From the NCBI RefSeq assembly GCF_042186555.1, contig NC_133332.1:236262015-236326014 (forward strand): 64,000 nucleotides of DNA, in the 5' to 3' direction. The position numbers and the translations under genes are program-made. This document shows positions 20,212-30,384 of the stretch, piece after piece. Under the pieces are notes generated by a model, which worked only from the letters and a program-made list of their open reading frames with translations, ran no database searches and was not told where the DNA came from. The stretch is from Aquarana catesbeiana (Eukaryota > Chordata > Amphibia > Anura > Ranidae). The first letter of the stretch is position 1, and every line of letters starts with the position of its first letter.

Positions 20212-22352
20212 ATGTTGTGTGTATGTACTCATCGTAGAGTTTATGCTGTGCAGGGGCTTTGTGTTGGGGTTCTTACTTTGACACAAGTCCAGTCCATGAA
20301 CAGGGTGGGGAGGAGTTCATGGACCAAGAATTGGTTGCTCCAGCGTGACCAATTCTGTCACAAGCCTTAGCTCCGTGAGATCCATGAGAATAATCCTGAC
20401 GATTTCAGGAACTTTATCAGGATGACGGACCCCGTTTTTCACCATTTGTTGGCTTTGCTGACCCCTTATATCAGCAGGCAGGATACCTGCATGAGGCAAG
20501 CCATCACTCCAGAGCAGAGGCTAGTCGCCACGTTGCGGTACTTGGCGACAGGGAGAAGCCTGCAGGACCTCAAGTTCTCGACAGGCATCTCCCCCCAGGC
20601 TCTGGGGATCATTATCCCAGAGACCTGTTCTGCCATCATCCAGGTCCTGCAGAAGGACTATATTAAGGTGAGATTTTTATCCTTTAACATCACATTTTAT
20701 TGTATTTAATGTTTGATAATATATTTTATTTCTTTCCTCATTCCCTAATTACCATGATTGTAATATGCTGTGAATGTCCCCTTTGTCCTCATGCATGCTG
20801 GAATGTTTTCACTTTTTTTTCCTTCATGCATATTTGCCTTCACTTACCTTCCAGCATGCTCTACTGGGCCTATATCCACCTCGCCTAGTCACTTGTATTT
20901 TGTCAGCTCCATAGTAGTGCTTTACCCTAAACACCCCCTAAATGTGTACAAATCATATTTGTGTCCTTAAATTCTGGCAGAGTGCCAGAGGCTTTTTTTT
21001 TGGGTCCCAAACACATTTGGAACCCTCCCTCCCCCCAACCGCTAAGTTAATCCTTTATCTGCTGACTTTTCCAAACCCATACACACTATACCTACCTCTT
21101 TTGTGGTCAGATTTCTGTATGAATTCCCCAAAGCATGTAGTGCAAGGGCCTGCCTGAATACTTTCAAATGGTACTGTTTAAAGTTTTTGTATGCTATTAT
21201 TATCTTAATAGGCAATTGCAGAATGTTACAATTGTGCTCCAATTTGGACAGTGTGTATTTATATTTTTGTATTATGACACTTCTTACCTGTCCAGTGGGC
21301 TGCCAATAGTGTAAGGAGGGGCTGGCCAAAGTAATACACATTATTTAGGCATTCATCTCTCAATGAAGTGGAGAGGGTTACCTGTCCAAAACATCCCCCC
21401 CCCCCTAAAATTTTAACAGTGGGCCATCAGAGGGGGTGAGGAATCTGATAGGTGGACCTTATACTTTTGTCTTTAAATACTCCCTAAAATAAATGTTATA
21501 CTGATGTTGGCCAAGAATGTTTGTGTCTAATCTGCTTTCAATGTTTATGTGCAAAATGACTAATTTTTTTATTCTTGTTTGACTCCACAGTTTCCTTCCA
21601 ACCCACAAGAATGGCAGACTGTGGCCTCCCACTTTGCCCAGCGGTGGGACTTTCCTAACTGTGGAGGGGCAATTGATGGGAAACACATCCACATAGTCCC
21701 ACCCCCCAACTCGCGGTCATACTATTATAATTACAAGGGGTTCAATAGTATTGTGATGTTGGCGGTGGTGTCGGCTACTTACGAGTTCCTGTATGTGGAC
21801 ATGGGGAAGAATGGCCAGATGTCGGATGGTGGAGTCATCGCCCAGACCGAGTTCTACAGGCGTCTCCAGAATGGCAGCTTGGGCTTGCCACCTCCAGAAG
21901 ACAATGCGAAAGGACTCCCATTCGTCTTCATTGCGGATGAAGTGTTTGCGCTGGGGGACCATCTTATGCAGCCATTCCCTATGAGGACCCGCACCCTGGA
22001 CCAGAGGGTTTTTAATTACTGGCTGGCCAGAGCCAGAAGAGTGGTGGAGAATACGTTTGGAATAATGGCCAGCCGGTTCCGACTATTTCTTACACCGATA
22101 CACATGGCGGAATATAAACTCAATCACATTATCCTGTGTTGCTGAGTTCTCCACAACTTTTTAAGGATAAATTCTTTCAACTATGCTGCCTCAGTTGGAC
22201 CTGAGGCCGGAAATTCATATTAATGAACCAACCCTGACGGCGCTTGAAACTGGCCATCCTTGCTTGCCCCCCCAGAGTGCCCGCGAGGTCCGTATAAGAT
22301 ACATGGAATACTTTGCAGGTAGGGGGGCCATCGATATGCCAGACAATGTCTG
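20212..22352 (+). pseudogene. Harbinger DDE nuclease (HARBI1-like), two exons, broken
   Basis: Exon 1 (20212-20667) starts at an ATG in a leader shared with the copy at 56573. It carries the helix-rich N-terminal block (MTDPVFHHLLALLTPYI, ISPEQ-like TPEQRLVATLRYLATG) and ends ATTAAG/GTGAGA. The intron runs 20668-21590 (CCACAG) in phase 0. Exon 2 has the three catalytic acids: Asp in CGGAIDGKHI, Asp in VFIADEVFALGDHLMQPF, Glu in RRVVENTFGIMASRF. In-frame stops occur at the leader (TAG near 20370) and at 22143-22145, and a frameshift near 22230 precedes the conserved C-terminus, which would stop at 22352; AATAAA follows at about 22365. The family excises and inserts the element together with a Myb-like partner. 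This copy should be inactive. Confidence 0.88.
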
Positions 22353-22665
22353 AGACATTTTTAAAATAAAAATATATTTGAAACGGAACAAATATTTACT
22401 TTGATTTACTGCTTGGCTTTCTTTTAACTGTCTCCTCGGTTATCTTTTATTAATGTTCTAATTTTTTGGCCTTTTTCTTCAACAGTGCAAACGAAATTCA
22501 ACAACTATGATTATTATGTTGTGGGTCTGCTACACACATACCTTGTTTTTTTTGTTAATGTATGTAATGCATAACTGACAAAAATATTAATAATTTTCAA
22601 CACCATGACTGAAATTTGGGGAGTCATGAAAATGGTGTGATTGTGTAAAATTAAAAAGCACTGTT

Positions 22666-22772
22666 GGGTGTTATTTACTAAAGGAAAATACACTTTGCAC
22701 TACAAGTGCACTTGAGACTGCACTGAAACTGCACTTGTAGTGCAAAGTGGATTTGCCTTTAGTAAATAACCC
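22666..22772. repeat. Palindromic MITE (GGGTTATTTACTAAAG type)
   Basis: The arms are near-perfect inverted copies: GGTGTTATTTACTAAAGG to AAGTGCA on the left, TGCACTTGTAGTGCAAAGTG to CCTTTAGTAAATAACCC on the right. Likely a small non-autonomous DNA element inserted in the Harbinger copy. Confidence 0.8.
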
Positions 22773-23109
22773 ACATTGTCACTGAAAACAACAACTTTAC
22801 TACAAAAAATGTTTTTGAGCATTGAAAGAAGAAGCCACACATTGTTGATTATCAATCTTTTTAATCAAAGCATAATCACATGTGCATTTCTAAAAGGGTT
22901 TTTGAACAAACCAACATGTTTGTTGTATAACATTTTTAAAGGTCACATTAAGTAGAAATTGCCTTTTATTAAGGTAAAACAGGCATGTTTAAAACCATAA
23001 AACAATACACAACTCTGGAACTTACAAAGTTCAACTTTTATAAAGTTATAATATCAGACATGAGTATGTACAAACTGTGTTTGATATTGCGTTCAGCAGA
23101 TGGGGTGAT

Positions 23110-23345
23110 ATCACCCCTGTAAAAGCCAAATTTAGAAGATGCACACAAATTGCCTAATGTCAACATGTGCTAGCTGCCATCATGGGGGATTAATGGATGT
23201 GTTTTGTGGGTGCAACCCCTTCTTCTCAGCTACTTTATTATTGAGGAAGGGGTTGCACCCACAAAACGCATACATTGATCTCCCGTGATGGCAGATCGCA
23301 CATGTTGACACACTGTGTGCATCTTCTAAATTTGGCTTTTAACAT
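23110..23345. repeat. Large palindrome with degenerate hammerhead-like arms
   Basis: The left arm (AAAAGCCAAATTTAGAAGAT to GGTGCAACCCCTTCTTCTCA) and the right arm (TTGAGGAAGGGGTTGCACCC to ATCTTCTAAATTTGGCTTTT) are reverse complements around 23236-23245. Each arm contains a motif like a decayed hammerhead core: TTGAGGA, a GGGTTGCACCC stem-loop, then AAAACGCAT in place of GAAACGCGT. Core bases are mutated, so catalysis is not expected. Confidence 0.55.
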
Positions 23346-23400
23346 ACGTAAAAAATTTTTGTTACAAAAAAGAGAAGAAATTTAGGGATATCTGGGTGTT

Positions 23401-23567
23401 TTAGATTCTCCCTAAAACATCAACGATGTTCTTCCTTTTGTTTTGAACATCATTGATGTTTTGCTTTATGTTTTCTAAATCTCGATTACACCCCATTATC
23501 TCCCTGATGAGGATCTGGGCACTTTCACTGGTGAAATGACATTCCTCTTCCACAACATCCCGATCAC
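23401..23567 (-). pseudogene. Harbinger Myb/SANT-like protein, exon 3
   Basis: Minus-strand terminal exon after the acceptor TTTTTGTAG (intron 23568-23644). It encodes DRDVVEEECHFTSESAQI and a C-terminal amphipathic segment (NRDLENIKQNINDVQNKRK) that looks like a coiled coil, stopping at 23401. C-terminal coiled coils in these partner proteins are thought to mediate dimerisation or contact with the nuclease; this is inference. Exons 2 and 3 have no stops, so the main lesion of the gene is in exon 1. Confidence 0.7.
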
Positions 23568-23644
23568 CTACAAAAAAACACACCATGTATTGTAAATATG
23601 CAGGCATCCATCTCTTACCTGAAGCTGTGGTCGCAGACACTCAC

Positions 23645-23776
23645 CTGTTGTGGTGACAATTTCTACAACGTCTCCCTCCTCCTCCTCTGGTTGGGTTTGG
23701 GGGATTTCCCCTTCTTCCTGAGGTGGGGGCTTCCTGGTGTCCTCTGATGAGTGGTGTCCTCTGAGTCTTTTCTCCC
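23645..23776 (-). pseudogene. Harbinger Myb/SANT-like protein, exon 2
   Basis: Minus-strand exon with acceptor CACATAG/GGGAG and donor ACAG/GTGAGT. It joins exon 1 in frame (the two leftover bases of exon 1 plus G restore a lysine codon). It encodes a basic then acidic linker (RLRGHHSSEDTRKPPP, QPEEEEGDVVEIVTTT). It was chosen because both splice sites match consensus and the frame is kept on both sides. Confidence 0.7.
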
Positions 23777-24826
23777 CTATGTGAACAAAAATAGGTATAC
23801 TTAGCACACAGATATCTGATGGCAGAAATAGGAATATGAAACATTGCTTGGAAGTGGGGTACAATTGTCTGTTTTGTCAGAGTTCCAAGCTGAAGAAATT
23901 TTTTTGTCCTTTGTAAAGCTTGAGTACTTACCTGTTTTGTGTAAGCTTCACAGATGGAGACACCCCTATAGTATACACTGGAGCACCTGTGTGGGCCCCC
24001 TAATAAAAAGGGTGTTCTTTTGTCCCGCACTAGTGCTCCAGCGTCCAGATGTGTAAACAGCTGCTGAGTGTCCTCTCCTTACACAGAATCTAGTTAGCGT
24101 TTCATTCTAGTTACAAACCCATCTAGACAACAAACTTTTATTAATAGAAGTAGGCCTTAAAAACCATATTGAACTGCATCTTGCCAAAACATCGTATTTT
24201 AGTGGCCGAACGAACAATGTTTCTCACCTCGTCTTTCAGGACAGCACCTGGAGAGAGCGCAGCTCCACCCACTTTCTCAGGAAACACTGCAGTCAGTTTC
24301 TTTATAGACCAGACACTTCCACCATGGCCTCGGTTGTAGTGTTTCTTCCGACCATGGTGGAAGCGCTGCAGGGAACCAAGGATGTGCTACGCTCTCTCCA
24401 GGTGGAGACAGTATGGGGCATACCTGTGTACTTTCTTTGTTATTTAGGCCAGCCTAGCATCTCCCCTTACGTGTGGGGGATTCTCAGGTGTCTGCTCCCC
24501 TTCATACCTGGCGAGGGTTCAGGCTGCAGGGGATCCCGCTCTCATCAGACCGGCGCAGTGGGCTGTAAAGAGGAGAACGTGCTTTACAGTGGTGAGCAGC
24601 GTCTCCTCTGTCTGTTCGTCAGCCTCCGTGCTCTTCCAGGTCCCGGGTGGCGAGCGCGTCACTCTGGCTGGGGGCGGGACTTCCGGCGGCGCGGCTTCCG
24701 GTTCCGGACGCTGAAACGCAGGGGGAGGAGGCGGCCTCAGCTGGTGATGATTTCCGGTCCTCGCAGTGGCGAAAGGACTGGGAAAATACAAATAAAAGCA
24801 TTCGGATGCCCTTACAGCCTCAAAGC

Positions 24827-26516
24827 ATGGAAGAGGAACAGATGGCGGTGGCACGAGCAGGAGCCACTAACACCAGCCACACTCAGGTAAGCAGAGACAG
24901 CGGTTTCTGTACTTTATCTTGAAGGTCTTGTTGTCCCTCCCTGGCTCCCCTGGGGGGATGCAGGGGAGCCTGCACCACACTCCTTTGTTTTAAACAATAC
25001 TGAGGAAAAGTGGGTTTATTTGTTTATGGTTACTCAATGGGGGAGAGTTACTGTGAAAGCTGCGGTACAAACAGAGGAGCTAAGATGTTAGCTCTTCTCT
25101 TTGGCAGCTGGTTAATGTCTCTGTTAAAATCATTGTCATGTTTTGTATATATATGATTTGATAGAGGGTTTTTTTGTGTTGGTGTATTTCAGGCTAAAGC
25201 CAAAGAGAAAATCAAACATTCCTCCCCCCCTTCTAAGAGGAAATGCCCGTCTTGCAAAAATACACTTAGGGAATCATGGGCCAAAGCGTTATGCAAGACC
25301 TGTATAGCAGAGTTAGTCAGGGAAGAAACTTCCCCAGCTACATCTGCTGTCCAGCCAGGAGAACTATTAAGCTCCTTCAGGAAAGAACTGGCAGACACGT
25401 TTGAGTCATTCCGTTCTTTTTTGGACAAACACCCAGCAACACAGACAAACAGTAGTGGCAATTTGCCATCCTGTTCTCGTCCACGTATTTCTGGTCCCAG
25501 AGGGGACAGTGATTCAGAGGACAAAGAGAAAAGTGTTTCCCCAGGTTCTGAGGAAGAGGAGGCTGAAGAAAAAGAAGTTTCTTCTTCTCGCTATAGATTG
25601 TCTCTAGACGAAGTGGATGATCTCTTAAAGAACATACATACAACTCTAAACATCAAAGAGGACAAGGCTCAGCTGTCCTTGCATGATAAAATGTTCCAAG
25701 GCATGGGGGAAGTTAAACATCGTGTTTTCCCAGTGCATACATTTATTTCCGAAACGGTCAAAAGAGAATGGAAGGACCCAGAGAGGGCGCCTTTTTTCTC
25801 GAAATCTCTCAAACGAAGATTCCCTTTTGAGGACGATGGTGATCAGGTCTGGAATAAAAAAACAAAGCTTGATGCGGCCTTCTCCCAGGTGTCAAGGAAC
25901 ACAGACTTGGTCTTCGAGGACATGGGGGTCATGAAAGACCCAATGGACAAGAGAACAGACTCCCTATTAAAAGGCATGGGATTCAACTCTAGCCAATTTA
26001 AAACCAGCCATGGCATCAACTGTGGTGGCCAGGAACCTGGAACATTGGCTCGAACAATTAAGAACGCACATTGAAGCAGGAACTTCTCGCAAGGACCTGT
26101 TAGACACTCTGCCTGTACTACAGAAAGCCGTAGGGGACATGGCAGATGCATCTGCCGCATCTATTAAGATGTCGGCAAGATCTGCGGCCTTGGTGAACTC
26201 AGGTCGCAGAGCCTTATGGGTGAAGACATGGTCAGGGGATACTGCCTTAGAAGTAAAATTATGTGGGTCACCTTTTGAGGAGAACTTGGTTTTTGGTCCT
26301 GAACTGGAAGCTGTACTTGATAGAACAGCTGATAAGAAGAAGGCCTTCCCAATAAAAAAGAAGGTAGTTCCACAGGCCAAAAAGAATTTTTGTTCTTTTC
26401 GACAAACCGAAGAGAAGAAGGAAACAGGGTATAAAAGACCCTGGAGGTCCCAGAGAGGAAAGGGGAAGTCAGGGGTACTTTTCCGACCTCCTGGTCAAAC
26501 CACAAAGAATCAATGA
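24827..26516 (+). pseudogene. DIRS gag-like gene, two exons, one frameshift (copy 2)
   Basis: Exon 1 (24827-24886) again has exactly 20 codons (an in-frame upstream ATG lies at 24806), ends ACTCAG/GTAAGC, and the 306-nt intron (24887-25192) ends TATTTCAG in phase 0. Exon 2 starts with a basic patch and the C-x2-C-x11-C-x2-C motif (CPSC...CKTC). It then has an acidic Ser-rich linker, LSLDEVDDLLKNIHTTLN, and FPFEDDGDQVWNKKTKL. A frameshift near 25980 moves to a second frame (VVARNLEHWLEQLRTHIEAG, DASAASIKMSARSAALVNSG) ending in a basic tail (RPWRSQRGKGKSG) at 26516. Copy 1 lacks this C-terminal third. Function is taken as capsid-like by analogy with DIRS ORF1. Confidence 0.82.
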
Positions 26517-26524
26517 CAGTCCTC

Positions 26525-28300
26525 CGATTGTGGGAGGAAGGTTGCAAGCCTTTTTTCCACAGTGGAAGACAGCGACCTCCAGTCCATTCGTCCTCAAAAT
26601 AATAGCAGAGGGCTACAGACTGGAGTTCTCTCAATCCCCTCCAAATTGCCTTTATGTAGCCCAGGCTAGAAAAATCTCTAGGGATGGCGGCTTTACTGCA
26701 GGAACTCATCCAACAGAGGGTTATTATAGCTGTTCCCCCCGAAGAGGAAGGGAAAGGGTGCTATTCGCACATATTCCTGGTAAGGAAGCCATCAGGGAAA
26801 TTCCGTTTAATCTTAAACCTGAAGGTATTAAACAAGTCAATCAGATACAAGAGGTTCAGAATGGACACGATCGTTTCAGTAAAAAATCTTCTGATGCCAA
26901 GATGCTTTTTGGCATCAGTAGATCTGAGAGATGCATACCTGCATGTGCCTATAGCTCCAACATCGCAGAAGTACCTGAGATTAGCGGTCAAGATGGGAGA
27001 GTCAAACTCACACTTGCAGTTCAGAGCCCTCCCTTTCGGCCTGTCGTCCTCAACAAGGATATTTACAAAAATTATAGCAGAGGCCCTAGCACCCCTCAGA
27101 CTAAAGGGGATATCAATAGTGCCATACCTGGACGATCTCTTGCTATTTGCGGATCTATTGGAGAAAGATCTAGAAGAGACAAGAACACACTTGCAGAGTC
27201 TCGGATGGATCATCAACAAAGAAAAATCAAATATGATCCCGTCCCAGACAAAAAAGTTTCTGGGTTATACGATCAGTTCCATTCAGGAAAGGATTTTTCT
27301 CCCACAGGACAAGATAGAGAAGGTCCAGAAGGCAGTAAAAGGGACTCAGACAAATCTGCCAATTTCAATCAGGGCAGCCATGTCGGTTCTAGGTCTCCTA
27401 ACGTCCTCAATACCAGCAGTACAATGGGCACATCTCCATGCAAGAGATCTTCAGCAGACAATTCTCAGGAATTGGTCCAATGGAGAACCACTGGAGAAAT
27501 TAATCAGGATTCCCCCTCGGGTTCAGAGGAAACTATGGTGGTGGAGGAATCAGTCAAATTTGGACAGGGGTCTACTTTGGACTTTTCCCATAGAGCAAAG
27601 ACTGACAACAGACGCAAGCCTCTGGGGTTGGGGTGCCCATGTGGACGGACAGATGGCCCAAGGAGCATGGACAACCAGAGAGGCCAGGAGATCCTCCAAT
27701 TGGAGGGAGTTGAGGGCCATTCTCCTGGGACTATGGGCTTTCAGGGACCAAGTTCTGGGTCACCATATTCAGGTGTTGTCAGACAATGCCACAGCAGTGG
27801 CCTATATAACAAGGCAGGGAAGCACGAGGAGTAGAGTGTTGCTTACCGCAGCCCTCCAAATTATGTCCTGGGCGGAAGCCAATCTAGCATCCCTGACGGC
27901 GGTACACCTAAAGGGGGATCTAAATCGCAGATTTCCTAAGCAGGGAAAGGGTACTGGAATCGGAGTGGAGTCTGAATACAGTTGTATTCCAGAGGATAAC
28001 AGGAAGATGGGGGACTCCCCAGATAGACCTGTTAGTATCCCACTCCAATGCAACGGTAGAGACCTACTTCTCCCTGAACAGACGAGATCAAGCGGAAGGA
28101 CTAGACGTGCTAGCGCAACCATGGACCTTCCACCTGTGCTACGCCTTTCCCCCCTTCCAAATGATTCCATTAGTACTAAAAAAGCTACAGAAGGAATCTA
28201 CAGACATGATCTTAGTAGCCATTTTCTGGCCCAAAAGGACATGGTTTTCAACCATACAGAATATGGCGGTGGAACCCCACTAGTTTCTTCCTTTACAGAG
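26525..28300 (+). pseudogene. DIRS reverse transcriptase - RNase H - methylase-like polyprotein (copy 2)
   Basis: The N-terminal part (GGRLQAFFPQWKTATSS, IIAEGYRLEF) is in one frame; a frameshift near 26665 leads to the main frame. RT shows RKPSGKFRLILNLKVLNKS, DLRDAYLHVPI and LPFGLSSSTRIFTK, with an intact catalytic YLDD (PYLDDLLLFA). RNase H shows TTDASLWGWGAH, VLSDNATAVAYI and AVHLKG. At about 27925 the reading shifts again: the methylase-like part (ADFLSREKVLESEW, YFSLNRRDQAEGLDVLAQ, IFWPKRTWFS) is in the next frame. The shift makes the RT frame run on into the recombinase frame, producing an 825-codon open frame (26684-29161) that is a mutational fusion. Confidence 0.88.
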
Positions 28301-28370
28301 AGACCTTCTGACCCAGGGGCCCCTTCAACACCCCAATATCGAGCACCTAAGACTAGCTGCTTGGTTACTG

Positions 28371-29388
28371 AGGAGCAGATCTTAAAAAATAAGGGCTTGT
28401 CTAATAAATTAGTTTCAACACTACTAGACAGCCAAAAGAAGGTTACTAGAAAGATTTACTTTAAAACCTGGAAATGTTTTAATTCCTGGTGTGTAGGCAA
28501 ACAGTTTTCACCAAAGGAAGTAGTTTCCGTGTTAGAATTTCTACACGAAGGAATGGAAAAAGGGTTGGTGACTAGCACCCTAAAGGTGCAAGTAGCCGCT
28601 CTTTCGGTGTTCCTAGAGAGACAATTATCCCAGGACCCACTTAGATTTTTTAAGGCACTGTCCAGAGCTAGGCCAGTAACTTTTAAGTTTTTACCAAAAT
28701 GGGACTTATCTCTGGTGTTACAGGGTCTGACTAAAAGACCCTTCGAACCTCTAGAAGAAGCGACAATCAGATTTTGGTTGCTTAAGTTAGCACTTTTAGT
28801 TGCAGTTACTTCTGCCAGGAGGGTGAGCGAATTACAAGCCCTGTCCATTATTGAACCTTTCTGTTCTATATTTCCGGACCGGGTAGTGCTGAAAACTGAC
28901 CCGGGGTTTTTACCTAAGCTCTCAACGGTATTCCATAGGTCGCAAGAGATAGTTCTCCCGACTTTCTGTCCTTCACCATCTGGCACGAGGGAAAGAGACT
29001 TTCACAGCCTAGATGTAAGGAGATGTATACTACATTATCTAAAGATCACAAGTGAATTTAGAAAATCAAATTCACTGTTTATACTATTCTCTGGCCCACG
29101 TAAGGGATACGGTGCTTCCAAAAGCACCATAGGTAGGTGGCTACGAATGGCCATCAATTAAGCCTATAAAGCTTCAGGGGTAGATCCTCCCGCAGGAGTG
29201 GCGGCCCATTCAACCAGGGCAGTAGCAGCATCCTGGGCGGAACGGGCAGGGGCTTCTCCAGGCAGATCTGCAAGGCGTCTACGTGGACAAGCTTCTCCAC
29301 TTTTACCTGCCACTACAGGTTGGATTTGCTCTCTGCATCAGAGCAGTCCTTTGGCAGAAAAGTCCTACAGGTGATGGTCCCACCCTAG
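28371..29388 (+). pseudogene. DIRS tyrosine recombinase (copy 2)
   Basis: The core-binding region (KTWKCFNSWCVGKQFSP, VTSTLKVQVAALSVFLE) is followed by the catalytic part: first Arg in SARRVSELQALS, then FHRSQEIVLPTFC, FSGPRKGYGASKSTIG. A stop at 29159-29161 replaces a glutamate codon of copy 1. Beyond it AHSTRAVAASWAERAGASP carries the His-x-x-Arg pair intact. A small deletion near 29255 shifts frame before the tyrosine segment HYRLDLLSASEQ, and the native stop is at 29386-29388. In the intact arrangement this ORF overlaps the methylase-like end in the -1 frame. Confidence 0.86.
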
Positions 29389-29407
29389 AGTAAGTGCTCT
29401 TTTATCA

Positions 29408-29492
29408 TCTCCAGGTGCTGTCCTGAAAGACGAGGTGAGAAAACCTTAGACTTACCGGTAACGGTATTTCTACGAGTCTTTCAGGACAGCAC
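29408..29492 (+). repeat. DIRS copy 2 internal complementary region
   Basis: ATCTCCAGGTGCTGTCCTGA through GAGGTGAGAAA is the complement of 24220-24254. CTTAGACTTACCGGTAACGG through TTTCAGGACAGCACC is the complement of the right terminus. It confirms DIRS-type ends and fixes the element borders. Confidence 0.9.
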
Positions 29493-29771
29493 CAATGACC
29501 CGTCCTAAGACATTATAAAGTGTTACAAAATGTGGTGTTATTGCTATGTTCTGCTTATCTAATTTCAGCATGGTTGGAGGTACTCTTAAACAACTGAGGC
29601 CATGGTGGAAGTGTCATAGAAATACCGTTACCGGTAAGTCTTCCTACGAACGATTAATGTGCCCATGAACATGAAAGTTGCCATTTTAAAATGTACAACA
29701 GTAAAGAAAAGCACATGGAGCAGCACGAACATCATAAAAATAAAGAATAGGAACACAGGACAACTACGTAC

Positions 29772-30095
29772 TTTTTTTGCAGCACTCTCCTGATCCTTTT
29801 ATACTGATCATGCTCCCTTAATTTGAGGTCCGACCACCGTTTCCTCAGTTGATCCTTGGATCGCCGTACCCCAAAATTCTTCTGCAGACTCTTCACAACT
29901 TTAGTCATGATCTTGGCCTTTCTCACATTTGGGTTGGGGTAAGGTCCATACTTCCTGTCATAGTCGGCCCTCTTCAATATGTCCACCATCTCCACCATCT
30001 CAACAAAGGCCATATTTGAAGCCTTAAATCTCCTCCGGGCTTTCCTCCTCCTCCTCATTACGGCTATTATCATGCACCTGTTGTCTCTCCGCCAT
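29772..30095 (-). pseudogene. Harbinger Myb/SANT-like protein, exon 1
   Basis: On the minus strand an ATG at 30095 begins an acidic N-terminus (DNSRNEEEEESPEEI) that hits a stop. The DNA-binding part is in a shifted frame: FKASNMAFVEMVEMVDIL, YDRKYGPYPNPNVRKAKI, RRSKDQLRKRWSDLKLREHD. This is the trihelix/SANT pattern of the Harbinger-encoded Myb-like partner that binds subterminal sites and escorts the nuclease. The exon ends in a run of A and the donor GTACGT (29771 downward). A later in-frame ATG at about 30014 could serve as an alternative start and avoid the frameshift. Intron 1 now holds the whole DIRS copy 2. Confidence 0.75.
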
Positions 30096-30384
30096 GTGCT
30101 CTCCCCCACTGCGCCGAAAGAGAAGGGGCGGGGAATAAACTAGAAAGAACGTCAGGGGCAGGTGGAGTTTCACGCATGCGCAGTGTATATAAAGCATAAC
30201 ACGCATGCGGCGTATGTATGATCTGTAAGTGGAGGAAGGAGTATCGGAAGCGCCGATCATGATAACAAAGGTACAAGTTTAACTTGGGCCTATACTGCTT
30301 ATAGATTGAGGCCTATGTTGGGGCAAGATTAGGAGAGTTTAGCCTGACATTAGGGTTTGTCTTGTGTTGTGTCTTGCAGGGAAA
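30096..30384. promoter_or_regulatory. Divergent promoter between Myb-like and MADF genes
   Basis: The two genes start 290 bp apart in opposite directions. The gap holds CATGCGCAGTG (30174-30184, NRF1-like) and TATATAAAG (30186-30194) on the plus strand. A GTAAGT donor (30226) and TCTTGCAG acceptor (30372-30379) could remove a leader intron just before the MADF start codon. This arrangement suits co-expression of transposon proteins; regulation is inferred from motifs only. Confidence 0.5.

Larger units (their letters stand above)
22353..23400. other. Harbinger interior between nuclease and Myb-like gene; two hairpins
   Basis: Non-coding. It holds a ~107-bp palindromic MITE (22666-22772) and a ~230-bp palindrome (23110-23345) described separately. 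The remainder is AT-rich. Confidence 0.5.
24220..29641 (+). mobile_element. DIRS-1-like retrotransposon (copy 2), nested in Harbinger
   Basis: The left terminus is TTTCTCACCTCGTCTTTCAGG (24220) and the right terminus is TTACCGGTAAGTC (29641). The internal complementary region (29408-29492) reads as the complements of both termini. Inner inverted repeats GACACTTCCACCATGGCCTC (24313-24332) and GAGGCCATGGTGGAAGTGTC (29595-29614 region) pair. The right repeat lacks the segment matching GTCTTTCAGGACAGCACC. Gene order gag, RT-RNase H, recombinase matches copy 1, but sequence divergence is large, so the two are different lineages. It is inserted in intron 1 of the Harbinger Myb-like gene, antisense to it. 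Confidence 0.9.

Noticed and set aside
24519..24890. Open frames on both strands upstream of DIRS gag
   Set aside because: GC-rich leader of the element; the frames lack homology between the two DIRS copies, unlike the 20-codon exon.
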